64,000 nucleotides of DNA from Sporosarcina sp. FSL W8-0480 (GCF_037963765.1 NZ_CP150166.1:2177501-2241500), one strand, 5' to 3'; positions 1 to 8,293 are shown, numbered from the stretch's first letter. Numbers and translations: made by a program. Notes: generated from the letters alone by a model not told the origin.

Positions 1-728
1 TTCTTTACTGTATCGGCAGCACCGCGCATCAATAGCTTTCCGACTTCCGTCGATCCTGTGAATGTCAGTTTTCTAACACGTGGATCCTTAAGCCAAGTCT
101 CCCCTATTGCCTTTGCGTCTCCCGTCACAACATTAATGACACCCTCCGGAATTCCTGCTGCCATTGCAAGTTGAGCCAATTTAATCGCAGTTAACGGTGT
201 TTGTTCTGCAGGCTTGATCACAACAGTACATCCTGCAGCAAGAGCAGGTCCTACTTTTCTTGTAATCATTGCTGCCGGGAAATTCCAAGGCGTAATGACT
301 GCCGTAACTCCTACAGGCTGTTTATGGATGAAAATCCGTTTATTTGCACTGGTTGCTGGAATCGTTTCACCATAAATTCGCTTTGCTTCTTCCGCGTACC
401 ACGAGATGAAACCATTCGCATAATTCATTTCACCACGGGCTTCTGCCAAAGGCTTCCCTTGTTCTTCGGTCATCGTTTCTGCAAGACCTTCAAGATTTTC
501 ATTGATCAATTCATGCCATTTGAATAAATAACTGCTTCTCTCATACGCAGAGAGCATTGACCAGTTTTGAAATGCCTCAGTAGCAGCATCTACTGCCAAT
601 CTTGCTTCTTCAGCTCCACCATCAGGAACAGTTGCAATTATTTCTCCCGTCGCAGGGTTAATGACATCAAATGAAGGAAGGTCTCCTCCGATTTCTTTTC
701 CGTTGATTAACATTGAAAAAGCATTCAT
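1..728 (-). CDS. gabD: Succinate-semialdehyde dehydrogenase, NAD(P)-dependent (partial)
   Basis: N-terminal half (about 242 residues) of an aldehyde dehydrogenase; the 3' half lies outside the window. The translation carries the family's Rossmann-fold signatures: TPWNFP, the cofactor-contacting lysine in VIKPAEQTP, and FTGSTEVGK. The catalytic Cys and ELGG motif would lie beyond the edge. A run around residues 110-125 (FISWYAEEAKRIYGETIP) is typical of the GabD subfamily, which oxidises succinate semialdehyde to succinate in the GABA shunt. The ATG at 728 is chosen because GGGAGG lies 7 nt upstream; the ATG at 734 is too close to that site. Alternative: another ALDH of similar type. Family is certain, exact substrate is inferred. 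Confidence 0.8.
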   Translation of the reverse strand, partial: MNAFSMLINGKEIGGDLPSFDVINPATGEIIATVPDGGAEEARLAVDAATEAFQNWSMLSAYERSSYLFKWHELINENLEGLAETMTEEQGKPLAEARGEMNYANGFISWYAEEAKRIYGETIPATSANKRIFIHKQPVGVTAVITPWNFPAAMITRKVGPALAAGCTVVIKPAEQTPLTAIKLAQLAMAAGIPEGVINVVTGDAKAIGETWLKDPRVRKLTFTGSTEVGKLLMRGAADTVK

Positions 729-829
729 ATCCATACCTCCCAAATTGTATTTTCTTATCCAATGTACCACTCTTCTTCCTATTTTTCTTCATTGAAGAGT
801 TCAACATTCTTACTTTTCAAAAAATCAAA

Positions 830-871
830 GGCTGTTCCGAACGGTCATTTACAATGACTATCGGGACAGCC
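830..871 (-). terminator. Bidirectional terminator downstream of the NCS2 permease gene
   Basis: The outer stem GGCTGTTCC/GGGACAGCC has one G-U pair and the inner stem is GTCATT/AATGAC. On the minus strand a T-rich stretch follows the hairpin, about 85 nt after the permease stop codon. Confidence 0.6.
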
Positions 872-954
872 CTCTTTGTTTTGGAAGTTATCGGTCAAAT
901 TCACAAAGTTATCGTCGTTTCATTACTTTAGGGCTATTCGAATCCTGAAGCAAT

Positions 955-2244
955 TCAAGTTCGACGGCGTTCCCTCCATAGATAAAACTGTTCGATAAAA
1001 ATCGCAATTACCGTTCCCGTTATAAGTCCATTCGACAAGACCGCAGAAATAGCATTTGGCAAATCGGACATGCTTTCTTGCGGGATGAACATGATACCAA
1101 CACCAATCATCAATCCAATCGCCGCAACTTTGTAGCCACGTTCCTGGTTCGGCTCTACCGACAACTCACGAAATGCCATTTCCACCATTTTCGAGAATAT
1201 CGCGAATGTGACAGCATAGGCAACAGGTGCTGGCAATGCCGCAAACACTGACATGATTGCAGGGAAAATGGTAATGAGGACTACAATGATACTTCCTACA
1301 ATGAACGGCTTTATAGAAGCAATCCTTGTTGCACCTACAAACCCAGCTGCTCCGGAAATGGGTACCGGACCAATTGCAGAAAATAATCCTGCGAACAAGT
1401 GGTTCAGACCGGATGCTATCGATCCCTGTTTCATACGATCTGGCGGGGTAACTGAAAATGATTGTTTTAATAAGCTTTCCATTACCCGTATGGATGCCAT
1501 CATATTGGCGATGAGCAATAGCGTTATAAATCCTGCAGTTATAAACATTCCACTATCCCATACCGGCATTCCGTATACAAGAACTTCAGGCAACTGAATC
1601 CATCCATCAAATTCGAATTGAATAAACTCCGCTTTTCCAATGACTAAAAAGAGAACCCAACCAATCCCTATCGACAATAGGACAGAATATCTTGTTACCC
1701 AAGGTACTTTATGATTCATTGTAATGAAAGTGACTAAGACAACAATAAGGCTGCCCAAAAACAGCAACCCATCAATCTTGTCATTAGGACTTTCTACTCC
1801 AACCATTCCTTTTAAAAACGTTCCGCTCAATTGTAAGATAAGCAGCATGAGGTATGTAAATGTGACGGCCGGTGTGAAAAGTGTTTTCATTTTAGAGATT
1901 AATCCGGTGACGGCTAATAGAATAAATAGGATTCCACTAACAATCATGCCGCTTTGCAAGGCTTGCAATGCATCCCCGCTTGTTGGATACATAACGCCCA
2001 CCATGCCGGCATACACAACGAAAATTCCCCACCAGAGTCCAGCCGGCCCTTCATTAATCGGCAAACGGTGACCGACAAATGCTTGAATAAGACATGCCAA
2101 ACCAAGTACAAACATCGTTCGTTGAATGAACAGCGTAGTTTCCACTGTATCCATACCAAAAACATGCGCTATTGCGATTGGTGCTGCAATCGAGGATGCA
2201 AGTAAAAAAACCGCCCACTGGAAGCCCCCAATAATATGTTTCAT
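955..2244 (-). CDS. Purine/pyrimidine permease, NCS2 (xanthine/uracil permease) family
   Basis: A 429-residue polytopic protein with about 12-14 hydrophobic segments, the usual size for nucleobase:cation symporter-2 proteins, which import uracil, xanthine, urate or related bases with protons. The segment near residues 285-305 (GLFSAIGPVPISGAAGFVGATR) corresponds to the conserved NCS2 substrate/half-helix region, and the N-terminus (GGFQWAVFLLASSIAAPIAIA) is the typical first helix. It resembles the Bacillus YwdJ type more than PbuX or PyrP by general look. No purine riboswitch is visible in the short upstream gap. It stands alone, ends before a hairpin terminator and is followed by the gabD-like gene. 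The substrate cannot be assigned from sequence alone. Confidence 0.85.
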   Translation of the reverse strand: MKHIIGGFQWAVFLLASSIAAPIAIAHVFGMDTVETTLFIQRTMFVLGLACLIQAFVGHRLPINEGPAGLWWGIFVVYAGMVGVMYPTSGDALQALQSGMIVSGILFILLAVTGLISKMKTLFTPAVTFTYLMLLILQLSGTFLKGMVGVESPNDKIDGLLFLGSLIVVLVTFITMNHKVPWVTRYSVLLSIGIGWVLFLVIGKAEFIQFEFDGWIQLPEVLVYGMPVWDSGMFITAGFITLLLIANMMASIRVMESLLKQSFSVTPPDRMKQGSIASGLNHLFAGLFSAIGPVPISGAAGFVGATRIASIKPFIVGSIIVVLITIFPAIMSVFAALPAPVAYAVTFAIFSKMVEMAFRELSVEPNQERGYKVAAIGLMIGVGIMFIPQESMSDLPNAISAVLSNGLITGTVIAIFIEQFYLWRERRRT

Positions 2245-2322
2245 GTATACACCTCGAATTCTAATTCAGCATTTCCGATTTCAAGTATATCATGACAATT
2301 ACAGTAAACGGGCTGTTTTCAG

Positions 2323-3033
2323 TCAACTCGGTTTATGTTTATTGCTATTTATAGTATCGGCATAGCTACGTATGAAAAACCCTTCCGTTTTAGACCATTC
2401 ACAGTATAGAATCTTTTCTATTTCATCATACCCTTCTCCATGTAGACCCTCTTTTAACCAATGTTCTGTTTTACCGATAGCATTCAAAACCTCTAATTTC
2501 AATTCTCCCTCATCGACTAATAATACACTTGGTGCCTCTTCTTCCTTTCCTAACTTCAAGTCACCTGCCGTAACAGATTTGTACTTCGCAAAGGAATTGA
2601 TGGAAATTTGCCCGCCCGGTTCAATATACATATCACGAACCTCTCTTAATGAAAAAATACCTTGCTGTCGTAGCATCGTCCGCACCTGCTCCATCTCCAA
2701 TTGATTTCTTTTAAAGGCTTTTATATTGACCTTACCATCATCTATTAATTGATCAGGTTCCCCTTTTAGCATTATTCGTAAAGGATTGAAGCGGGCAACC
2801 AACTTTTCAATTAAATAAATAGAAGTAGCCCAAATAGCAAGTGAAAAGAGAAACATCCATATGGAAACTTTTTTATCATAAATACTTTCTTCAAGAATGC
2901 CGCCGAAAATGATCAAATAGATGATGTCATACGGAGTCATTTCGGCCAAATGTTTTTTACCTAATAGCCTAATGACCGCCATTAAGGCGATCAGACCAAC
3001 AATGAGCTTCGACCCAATGATTACATAATCCAT
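2323..3033 (-). CDS. DUF421 (YetF-like) membrane protein
   Basis: A 236-residue protein with three N-terminal membrane helices (residues 1-75) and a cytosolic C-terminal domain containing the YetF-type core (around 95-150: MLKGEPDQLIDDGKVN, then MLRQQGIFSLREVRDMYIEPGGQISI). Members are common in spore formers, where several paralogues contribute to spore germination or membrane stability; the function here is not known. The start at 3033 is chosen over an upstream start at 3090 because GGAGG lies 8 nt upstream of it. The C-terminal part (about residues 160-236) is longer than in minimal DUF421 proteins. It is divergent from the sigma-B gene on the other strand. Confidence 0.85.
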   Translation of the reverse strand: MDYVIIGSKLIVGLIALMAVIRLLGKKHLAEMTPYDIIYLIIFGGILEESIYDKKVSIWMFLFSLAIWATSIYLIEKLVARFNPLRIMLKGEPDQLIDDGKVNIKAFKRNQLEMEQVRTMLRQQGIFSLREVRDMYIEPGGQISINSFAKYKSVTAGDLKLGKEEEAPSVLLVDEGELKLEVLNAIGKTEHWLKEGLHGEGYDEIEKILYCEWSKTEGFFIRSYADTINSNKHKPS

Positions 3034-3113
3034 AACAATCGCCTCCAAATCTATTGATATAAAAAAATACCCGTTAATCGCTAACTTCAACCACCAATCG
3101 TTTTTTCATGAAT

Positions 3114-3138
3114 GTTTAAGATTGAATGGTTGGGGTAG
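3114..3138 (+). promoter_or_regulatory. Sigma-B type promoter
   Basis: GTTTAA at 3114-3119, a 13-nt spacer, and GGGTAG at 3133-3138. This closely matches the Bacillus sigma-B consensus (GTTTAA N12-15 GGGTAT). It lies 53 nt before the start codon of a general stress gene, which fits. Confidence 0.75.
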
Positions 3139-3190
3139 TTTATGTGTAGTAATCGATAGAACAATAACTTTACTCAGGAGGCGTTTGAAT

Positions 3191-3673
3191 ATGGTACAAC
3201 GACATGTAGTAGGTTACTATGATACTGAAGCTGAAGCCGTGGCGGCAATCGAGGAATTGAAGAGACAAGGATATAGCTCAAATGACATTTCAATCATTAG
3301 TAAGGATAGGGATCATGTAGATAATATCGAAGAACAAACTGGAACGCATGCTGCGGACGGTGCAGCTACAGGAGCTGCAACTGGAGGTGTGCTTGGCGGT
3401 CTTGGAGGAATACTCGCAGGTATTGGTGCACTCGCCATTCCTGGTGTAGGACCAATTATAGCAGCAGGTCCAATTGTCGCAGGCATAACAGGTGCAGCAG
3501 CAGGAGCTGGAGTTGGCGGTCTTGCGGGAGCATTGATAGGTGCGGGTATCCCAGAAGATGAGGCTAATCGATATAATGATTACTTCAATGAAGGGAAGAT
3601 CCTTGTTTTAATCGACGGGGAGTATGACTATCGCGAAGTTCGAATGGACTACCCGGATAATCCAAGATTATAA
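3191..3673 (+). CDS. General stress protein 17M-like (YflT domain)
   Basis: A 160-residue protein. Residues 5-50 (VVGYYDTEAEAVAAIEELKRQGYSS) form the YflT/GSP17M domain, a short alpha/beta fold found in Bacillus general stress proteins. The middle (about 60-125) is a Gly/Ala-rich hydrophobic stretch with GxxxG-like repeats that could enter a membrane, and the C-terminus is acidic. An upstream in-frame start exists at 3122, but AGGAGG sits 8 nt before the ATG at 3191 and a sigma-B promoter covers 3114-3138, so the shorter form is preferred. It is a monocistronic unit ending in a strong terminator. The molecular function of the family is unknown; membership of the general stress regulon is inferred from the promoter. 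Confidence 0.85.
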   Translation: MVQRHVVGYYDTEAEAVAAIEELKRQGYSSNDISIISKDRDHVDNIEEQTGTHAADGAATGAATGGVLGGLGGILAGIGALAIPGVGPIIAAGPIVAGITGAAAGAGVGGLAGALIGAGIPEDEANRYNDYFNEGKILVLIDGEYDYREVRMDYPDNPRL

Positions 3674-3712
3674 ATATGAAGGAAGAAAAACGTTTTTTCC
3701 AGGCGTTACCGA

Positions 3713-3757
3713 CTGTAGGCAAACACCATAAATTTTGTGTTTGCCTACAGTTTTTTT
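3713..3757 (+). terminator. Rho-independent terminator after general stress gene
   Basis: Perfect 14-bp stem CTGTAGGCAAACAC/GTGTTTGCCTACAG followed by seven T. Confidence 0.9.
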
Positions 3758-3785
3758 CTTTTTATAATATAAATTAAGCTACAAA

Positions 3786-4024
3786 TGTTGATTTCCGCTG
3801 CGAGCGGACGCTTTCCGCGGGCACGGCTTCAGCCAATCGAACAACGAAGAGTTCGATTTGCCGTATTTTTGCGCTTTTTGCAGAAATTAAGGCAGCCGTT
3901 TTGCCATTCCTGCTCCCTTAGGGTCGCAATAAACATTGCTCGTAACGCTACGCTTTTACTCGCAAACGCCGTTCTACGTACCGGCGTTCGCTCTCCGCTC
4001 CAATCAACGGTGCTTCCTATTAAA
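3786..4024. repeat. Long GC-rich intergenic repeat element
   Basis: A stretch of about 240 bp that opens with GATTTCCGCTGCGAGCGGAC, continues with GCTTTCCGCGGGCACGGCTT, and closes with CTCCGCTCCAATCAACGGTG. It is clearly richer in GC than its flanks. Segments of this type recur between genes in Bacillaceae and Planococcaceae genomes, from general familiarity. It encodes no convincing protein; the 80-codon reading frame across it looks accidental. Only one copy is present in the window. Its function is unknown. Confidence 0.65.
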
Positions 4025-4106
4025 TGAATCTGAAACGCTCAATACTTAGCATTTTTTAATGTACTTTTTACTGATAATAGGTATGGATTTCTTGACATGG
4101 AATAGA

Positions 4107-4424
4107 TCAACTTAATAGACTGCCAAAAATTAAAATAAAAATTATTATCCCAGATAGACCCAGTGTAATAAGGACTGAGCATATACTTATAGCGGTCGTT
4201 TTCCATCCTTTCAAATCTTTTAAACCAATGATGCTAAGTACAAACGTTGCCAACGTTATAATTAAAACAATGTTCAAGGGATGAGTTCCTGTTGTATCAG
4301 TAAATTTATCAATAAAACTTGCTGACGAAATTGTAATGAAAAACATAGGAACACAAATTAGAGAAAGTATAAACGACCACAAATTAATATTATTTCCCAT
4401 TGATATTTTGTTTTGGGAGTTCAT
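4107..4424 (-). CDS. Small three-helix membrane protein (uncharacterised)
   Basis: A 105-residue protein with three predicted membrane helices (about residues 14-35, 48-67 and 80-103). I do not recognise the family. It is the last gene of a compact minus-strand run of five small membrane-associated proteins, and its start lies inside the 3' end of the preceding gene (35-nt overlap), with GGGGATGGG upstream. This suggests translational coupling and a shared role. Confidence 0.6.
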   Translation of the reverse strand: MNSQNKISMGNNINLWSFILSLICVPMFFITISSASFIDKFTDTTGTHPLNIVLIITLATFVLSIIGLKDLKGWKTTAISICSVLITLGLSGIIIFILIFGSLLS

Positions 4425-4635
4425 ATTCCCATCCCCTTTTTACAATTTGCAGTATTAGAAAGTTAATCCACGTTATTATTGGTAGTGAAAACAACAATAG
4501 GTATAGATCCGGATAACCAATCCCAAAAAGACGTGTTTCTTCATTCATTTGGTAAGATAACATCATAGCAATTGATAAAATAAAAAAGTTGATGGCTACG
4601 GCTGACAGCATACTTAATAATTTTCGATTCGTCAT
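4390..4635 (-). CDS. Small membrane protein (uncharacterised); start may lie upstream at a non-ATG codon
   Basis: The ATG-initiated form has 81 residues with two hydrophobic helices (about 8-28 and 43-65). There is no ribosome binding site before this ATG. The same frame continues upstream for 21 codons that encode a hydrophobic segment (NLILFTILFSLFISSVVSIH), and a perfect AAGGAGG occurs at 4710-4716. No ATG, GTG or TTG lies between. If translation begins near 4698 (ATT) the protein gains a first membrane helix and about 102 residues. Its stop overlaps the next gene. The family is not recognised. Confidence 0.5.
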   Translation of the reverse strand: MTNRKLLSMLSAVAINFFILSIAMMLSYQMNEETRLFGIGYPDLYLLLFSLPIITWINFLILQIVKRGWEYELPKQNINGK

Positions 4636-4724
4636 TTTTATTAAATGTATTGATACAACTGACGAAATAAATAAAGAAAATAATATCGTAAATAAAATTA
4701 GGTTAATAACCTCCTTGGCATCCT

Positions 4725-4910
4725 TTAAATATCACGTTCGATTGCTTTCTCTTTCCCGTCATTTTTTTCGTAAATTCTTTTTAGTGTAGTATTGATATTA
4801 ATAAGAGCCATTAAAATAAAACCAAGCATAATGAAGGTAACAATTTCACCCGTGAAAAATGCCACAATACCTAAAATCAAAGCATATAACGTATACGTCC
4901 AGTTACTCAT
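4725..4910 (-). CDS. Small membrane protein (uncharacterised)
   Basis: A 61-residue protein with two membrane helices (residues 7-22 and 24-42) and a charged tail (KRIYEKNDGKEKAIERD). Its ATG overlaps the end of the upstream gene by 8 nt, and GAGGGAG precedes it. Third gene of the small membrane protein operon at 4107-5546. No family recognised. Confidence 0.55.
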   Translation of the reverse strand: MSNWTYTLYALILGIVAFFTGEIVTFIMLGFILMALININTTLKRIYEKNDGKEKAIERDI

Positions 4911-5121
4911 CCCGCATGCTCCCTCTCTTTTTTTTCCTCCTACGATAAACTAATAGAAATACCCCTATTAATAAAAGTAGAAGTACAGCAATTACTTCGG
5001 TAATGTTAATACTGTAACCAAAATCTCCTTTAAAAAACGTGCTTTTCAACGGTTCTGTTTTGCCTAACCCCAATTTTTCCGCTAACTCTGCTTTTCTTTG
5101 TTTTAACATTTCATCACTCAA
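4903..5121 (-). CDS. Small single-pass membrane protein (uncharacterised)
   Basis: A 72-residue protein with a soluble N-terminal half (KQRKAELAEKLGLGKTEP), one strong membrane helix (about 40-60) and a basic stop-transfer sequence (YRRRKKKRG). The start is TTG at 5121, 7 nt after AGGGGGATG and 2 nt after the previous stop codon, so it is translationally coupled. No family recognised. Confidence 0.55.
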   Translation of the reverse strand: MSDEMLKQRKAELAEKLGLGKTEPLKSTFFKGDFGYSINITEVIAVLLLLLIGVFLLVYRRRKKKRGSMRDE

Positions 5122-5123
5122 AA

Positions 5124-5546
5124 TTATTCATCCCCCTCTAAAAACCTTTTCCCTTCAATTGCAAATAAAACTATAAACGGGAAGATACCATTGAATACAT
5201 TCATCCAATGAAAAGGCGCCCTATGGGAATAGACTGCTTTTACCCATTTACCCGCACGATCTTCGACAGCAATAGCTTTCTTTGTAGATATACCACTTAT
5301 TTCAAAATACCCTGTACCTATTGGATAGAAATTTGATGCATTCCCATAGTGGCTACCCGTCATATCATTGGGCTTTGTTTTGACCTCTCCTATTCGCTTG
5401 CCAATCAAACTATCAATTACTTCTTCATCCGTGACTTCGTATAATTTCCCATTCCAAACGACAAACTTAATAGCCCAACTCAACGCGTTAGCAGGCGAAC
5501 TAGTTAAAAGGGTGATTATCAATAAACTCATTATTGTTTTCTTCAT
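5124..5546 (-). CDS. Secreted/membrane-anchored protein (uncharacterised), first gene of small operon
   Basis: A 140-residue protein with an N-terminal signal peptide (residues 1-21, KKTIMSLLIITLLTSSPANA), a soluble part of about 80 residues containing VVWNGKLYEVTDEEV and YGNASNFYPIGTGYFEI, and a C-terminal hydrophobic segment (about 112-130). It is preceded by AGAGGGG. It leads a tightly packed five-gene unit of small membrane proteins, which looks like a membrane complex or an export/immunity-type module, but nothing in the sequences assigns a job. Confidence 0.55.
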   Translation of the reverse strand: MKKTIMSLLIITLLTSSPANALSWAIKFVVWNGKLYEVTDEEVIDSLIGKRIGEVKTKPNDMTGSHYGNASNFYPIGTGYFEISGISTKKAIAVEDRAGKWVKAVYSHRAPFHWMNVFNGIFPFIVLFAIEGKRFLEGDE

Positions 5547-5669
5547 CTATTCCAACCCCTCTTTCGCAGATAACAAAAGGTACTGTGCATTCAAAAACCC
5601 TAATTATTCCATTTCAGCTATTATACCACGGATGTAATAATACTTTTCAAAAAATTCATTCCAATAAAA

Positions 5670-5695
5670 AATACACCTCATAGAAAAGGTGTATT
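5670..5695 (-). terminator. Terminator of the DinB/BstA-like gene
   Basis: Stem AATACACCT/AGGTGTATT, followed on the minus strand by a run of T. It lies 30 nt after the stop codon at 5725. Confidence 0.75.
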
Positions 5696-5724
5696 TGGAT
5701 TTTTAGTCGGTAAAACGAATTATA

Positions 5725-6234
5725 TCATTTAGATAATGCTATTTTAATATGCGCCAAGTGGTGCTCTTCGTGCCAAGCTAATTTCCTAAGTTTTGTAGCG
5801 ACGGTTATTTTCCCGTTCTTTTCATGTGTGAATGTCCGATCTAATTGCTCATCAGTTAGATGATTTCCTAAAGATACGATACGCTCGTTAATACCTTCAA
5901 GCATTTTAATGGAGCTTTCTGCTGGAAGCTGCGTATCCGGTTGGATAGCCCATTTTTCCTCATCAAATGCCGGTACTGTTGGATTTTCATCCGTCAATGC
6001 AAGCTTTAGACGTTGATACATGTTTAGCTGCGAATCCGCTATATGATGAACAAGTTGCAGCACCGTCCAAGCACCATCGCGGTAAGTTTTACTTAAGTCC
6101 TCGTCACCCAAATGGGCAACAGTCTCCCTTAACCGAGTCGTATAAGATTCGATTTCCTTTAGCCATTCTTGTACATTCTCCAATGTTACATTTTCCGGAA
6201 CTTGCAACTCCCCAATTGGAAATCTTACGTCCAT
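5725..6234 (-). CDS. Bacillithiol transferase-like DinB-family protein (BstA/YfiT)
   Basis: A 169-residue protein of the DinB/YfiT metal-binding four-helix fold, full length for the family. The N-terminus (VRFPIGELQVPENVT) matches the YfiT subgroup. The three metal-binding histidines are visible: one in LVHHIADSQ (about residue 63) and two in WHEEHHLAHI (about 156-160). B. subtilis YfiT (BstA) is described as a bacillithiol S-transferase that conjugates the thiol to electrophiles, and related proteins are annotated as metal-dependent hydrolases. AGGGG precedes the ATG. Monocistronic with its own terminator. The fold is certain, the substrate is inferred. Confidence 0.8.
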   Translation of the reverse strand: MDVRFPIGELQVPENVTLENVQEWLKEIESYTTRLRETVAHLGDEDLSKTYRDGAWTVLQLVHHIADSQLNMYQRLKLALTDENPTVPAFDEEKWAIQPDTQLPAESSIKMLEGINERIVSLGNHLTDEQLDRTFTHEKNGKITVATKLRKLAWHEEHHLAHIKIALSK

Positions 6235-6308
6235 TTTACAATCCCCTTTTCTCTATTAAAATATTTTTAATTATTAGTGATATCAATTTCATTATACATT
6301 ACTTTGTA

Positions 6309-6635
6309 TTACCCAGCACTCAACACCATAAATATGCTATTAATGTCTTCGCTCTTGGCTTTAAACCATAAACTCAAAGCAGATTCTTTTTCACTCACAT
6401 GAATGTATTTGTCATATAAGGTCATTTCATATATATCCCCAAAATATTTCAAATTACTATTTAATTCTTCGTTTTCCTCTTTCAGGCTGTTTATTTGAAT
6501 CAGTAGTTCATCATTTTGATTCTCTAAATTCTTAACCTTTAGAGACATATTATTTTGTTGATTTGACATAACAACTAAGAGAATAACTAATGTTGCAATC
6601 AATAAAACACTTAAAACTTTGGACATGCCCTTCAC
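6309..6635 (-). CDS. Membrane-anchored coiled-coil protein (uncharacterised)
   Basis: About 108 residues: one N-terminal membrane helix (LSVLLIATLVILLVVM) followed by a short coiled coil (about residues 30-60, rich in Leu/Asn/Glu heptads such as LENQNDELLIQINSLKEEN) and a globular tail. GGGGAGG lies 6-7 nt before the GTG at 6635, so this start is preferred to the ATG at 6650, which lies on top of the ribosome binding site. The ATG at 6626 is also possible. No family recognised. Confidence 0.5.
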   Translation of the reverse strand: MKGMSKVLSVLLIATLVILLVVMSNQQNNMSLKVKNLENQNDELLIQINSLKEENEELNSNLKYFGDIYEMTLYDKYIHVSEKESALSLWFKAKSEDINSIFMVLSAG

Positions 6636-6685
6636 ATCTTCCCTCCCCAAAATATAAATCTATTTTATGATCACTATCATTCTCT

Positions 6686-7687
6686 TTATTTCACATCAAA
6701 CATATATAGTTCATCACCATCTAAAAACAGCAACATATTCTCCCGGTTGTTCACTAATTGAGCTTCGACAGGCACACCATTCGGCTTCATTAGCTTGATT
6801 TCATGGAGTGTTTTAAACTTTTCGCCTTCACGCTGCATCTCAAAAATTGAATGGCGTCCGAAACTTTCCCGATATGCAACGACCGTCTCCCCGTTCACCG
6901 CAAAAAATTGGAATCCAATATCTTCCGGCGAATAATATACCGTCCGCCCCTCTTTCCGAATTCCTATCTTCGAATCAATACTGAAGAAAAACCAAATCTC
7001 GCCCTCGGGATTGCCATTCAAAGCCAAACATTCAAAAATAGAGTATTCCCTATCTTCTTCAAGGGAATCTATCTTACTACCCGTAGAATCCCATCCAACA
7101 AGCCCGCTCCTGCCGACCGGCACCTCCCAGCCATAATTTCCGAAAACCCCTTCATCAAAGTAGCCAGTCCAAATCTCCTGATTCCTTGCCACGTACACAT
7201 GCTCAATCCCATCGCCCAAACAAAACGAACGGATAAAACGTCCATTCAAATCATACACCCTTGCATTTTCTTCAATATTCTTTGCGTTGTGGTAATACGA
7301 ACGAGCGCAGACAAGCATGAAATGATCGTCTTCAATCGGCTGTAAAAAATGATAATTCCATGTTTCTTCCGGCAAATCGATCACATTCTTATTACCGTCC
7401 TTCAAATGCACGACATGATAACTGTAGCTCTTTTCGGTAACCGTTGCGGGAAAACTACCATTAATTAGAGGTGGAATTTCTTGCGCCAGTAAGACGAATA
7501 CATCATTATGATGTCCGATTGCGATTGAACGCGGAATCGAATGTTTCAACTCCTCGTGCAGATTGGCTATAGGGGTTACCGGTATTTCAAGTATTGGTTT
7601 CATCAGATTCAGCTGCCCTTCATAGATTGACGTCGTACTTTTTATATTCATTGACAAACAAAGTGTTTGCAAATCTTGCAATTCCAT
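6686..7687 (-). CDS. Uncharacterised protein, possible beta-propeller
   Basis: A 333-residue soluble protein without signal peptide or membrane helix. It contains alternating short beta-strand-like segments and repeated aromatic/Gly turns (for example HHNDVFVLLAQ, QEIWTGYFDEGVFGNYGW, GEIWFFFSIDS, GDELYMFDV), which suggest a six- or seven-bladed propeller. AGGGGG lies just before the ATG. It is the second gene after a small membrane protein gene (7722-8120). I do not recognise a named family. Confidence 0.55.
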   Translation of the reverse strand: MELQDLQTLCLSMNIKSTTSIYEGQLNLMKPILEIPVTPIANLHEELKHSIPRSIAIGHHNDVFVLLAQEIPPLINGSFPATVTEKSYSYHVVHLKDGNKNVIDLPEETWNYHFLQPIEDDHFMLVCARSYYHNAKNIEENARVYDLNGRFIRSFCLGDGIEHVYVARNQEIWTGYFDEGVFGNYGWEVPVGRSGLVGWDSTGSKIDSLEEDREYSIFECLALNGNPEGEIWFFFSIDSKIGIRKEGRTVYYSPEDIGFQFFAVNGETVVAYRESFGRHSIFEMQREGEKFKTLHEIKLMKPNGVPVEAQLVNNRENMLLFLDGDELYMFDVK

Positions 7688-7721
7688 TACCCCCTACAAT
7701 CACCATCCCCTTTATTTGAAA

Positions 7722-8120
7722 CTATTTTATTATCTTGTTTAACAGCTTCAGAACAAAGAAATAAATCACTGCACCGAAAAAACCAAAGAAGAACATAAAG
7801 TTGAAGATGCCAAATAGACCGATAGCGGCAAGACCTGCAAGAGTACCGAAACCACCAAGTACTAATACTTTCAGCCAATTGGGATAATTTTTTGTACGAG
7901 CAGAAAAGTCAATATACAAGGAGATGGGTAACGCTCCAAACGCAAAAAACGGAAATGAATAAACTGCCACCACAATGACGGTTGGGCCTATACTCCATGA
8001 GTCCTCAAATGAAATTGCCGAATAAATTGCCAGTAAAAACCCGAAAAGGACAGGAGATATTAATAGTGTTAATAGATAAATAGACGAACGGTCAAATATC
8101 TCTTTATAACTTGAAGTCAT
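7722..8120 (-). CDS. Four-helix membrane protein (uncharacterised)
   Basis: A 132-residue hydrophobic protein with four predicted membrane helices (about 14-33, 44-68, 82-103 and 106-125). GGGTGG precedes the ATG. It is 34 nt upstream of the propeller-like gene and probably co-transcribed with it. No family recognised. Confidence 0.5.
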   Translation of the reverse strand: MTSSYKEIFDRSSIYLLTLLISPVLFGFLLAIYSAISFEDSWSIGPTVIVVAVYSFPFFAFGALPISLYIDFSARTKNYPNWLKVLVLGGFGTLAGLAAIGLFGIFNFMFFFGFFGAVIYFFVLKLLNKIIK

Positions 8121-8239
8121 AGGAAATCCACCCTTCCCACAATCAATTTACAACAGTCTTTTGAAGTTATTTAATAATTACAGTTAATGATACTACTCTT
8201 AATTCGACAATATCCGTAAAAACCCTCTTAAAGACAAAT

Positions 8240-8280
8240 AAGCCAAATTCCATCCGTATCAGATTGGAAATTGACTTATG
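8240..8280 (-). terminator. Hairpin downstream of rpmJ copy
   Basis: Long imperfect stem ATAAGTCAATTTCCA/TGGAATTTGGCTTAT, followed on the minus strand by TTGTCTTT. It lies 14-54 nt after the rpmJ stop codon. Confidence 0.5.
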
Positions 8281-8293
8281 TTGTCCCGATAAT

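Noticed and set aside
713..931. Plus-strand 72-codon frame between gabD and the permease gene
   Set aside because: It overlaps the gabD start region and the terminator hairpin and has no RBS.
3785..4027. An 80-codon frame over the GC-rich repeat
   Set aside because: No start site context; the sequence is a known type of non-coding repeat and the frame looks accidental.
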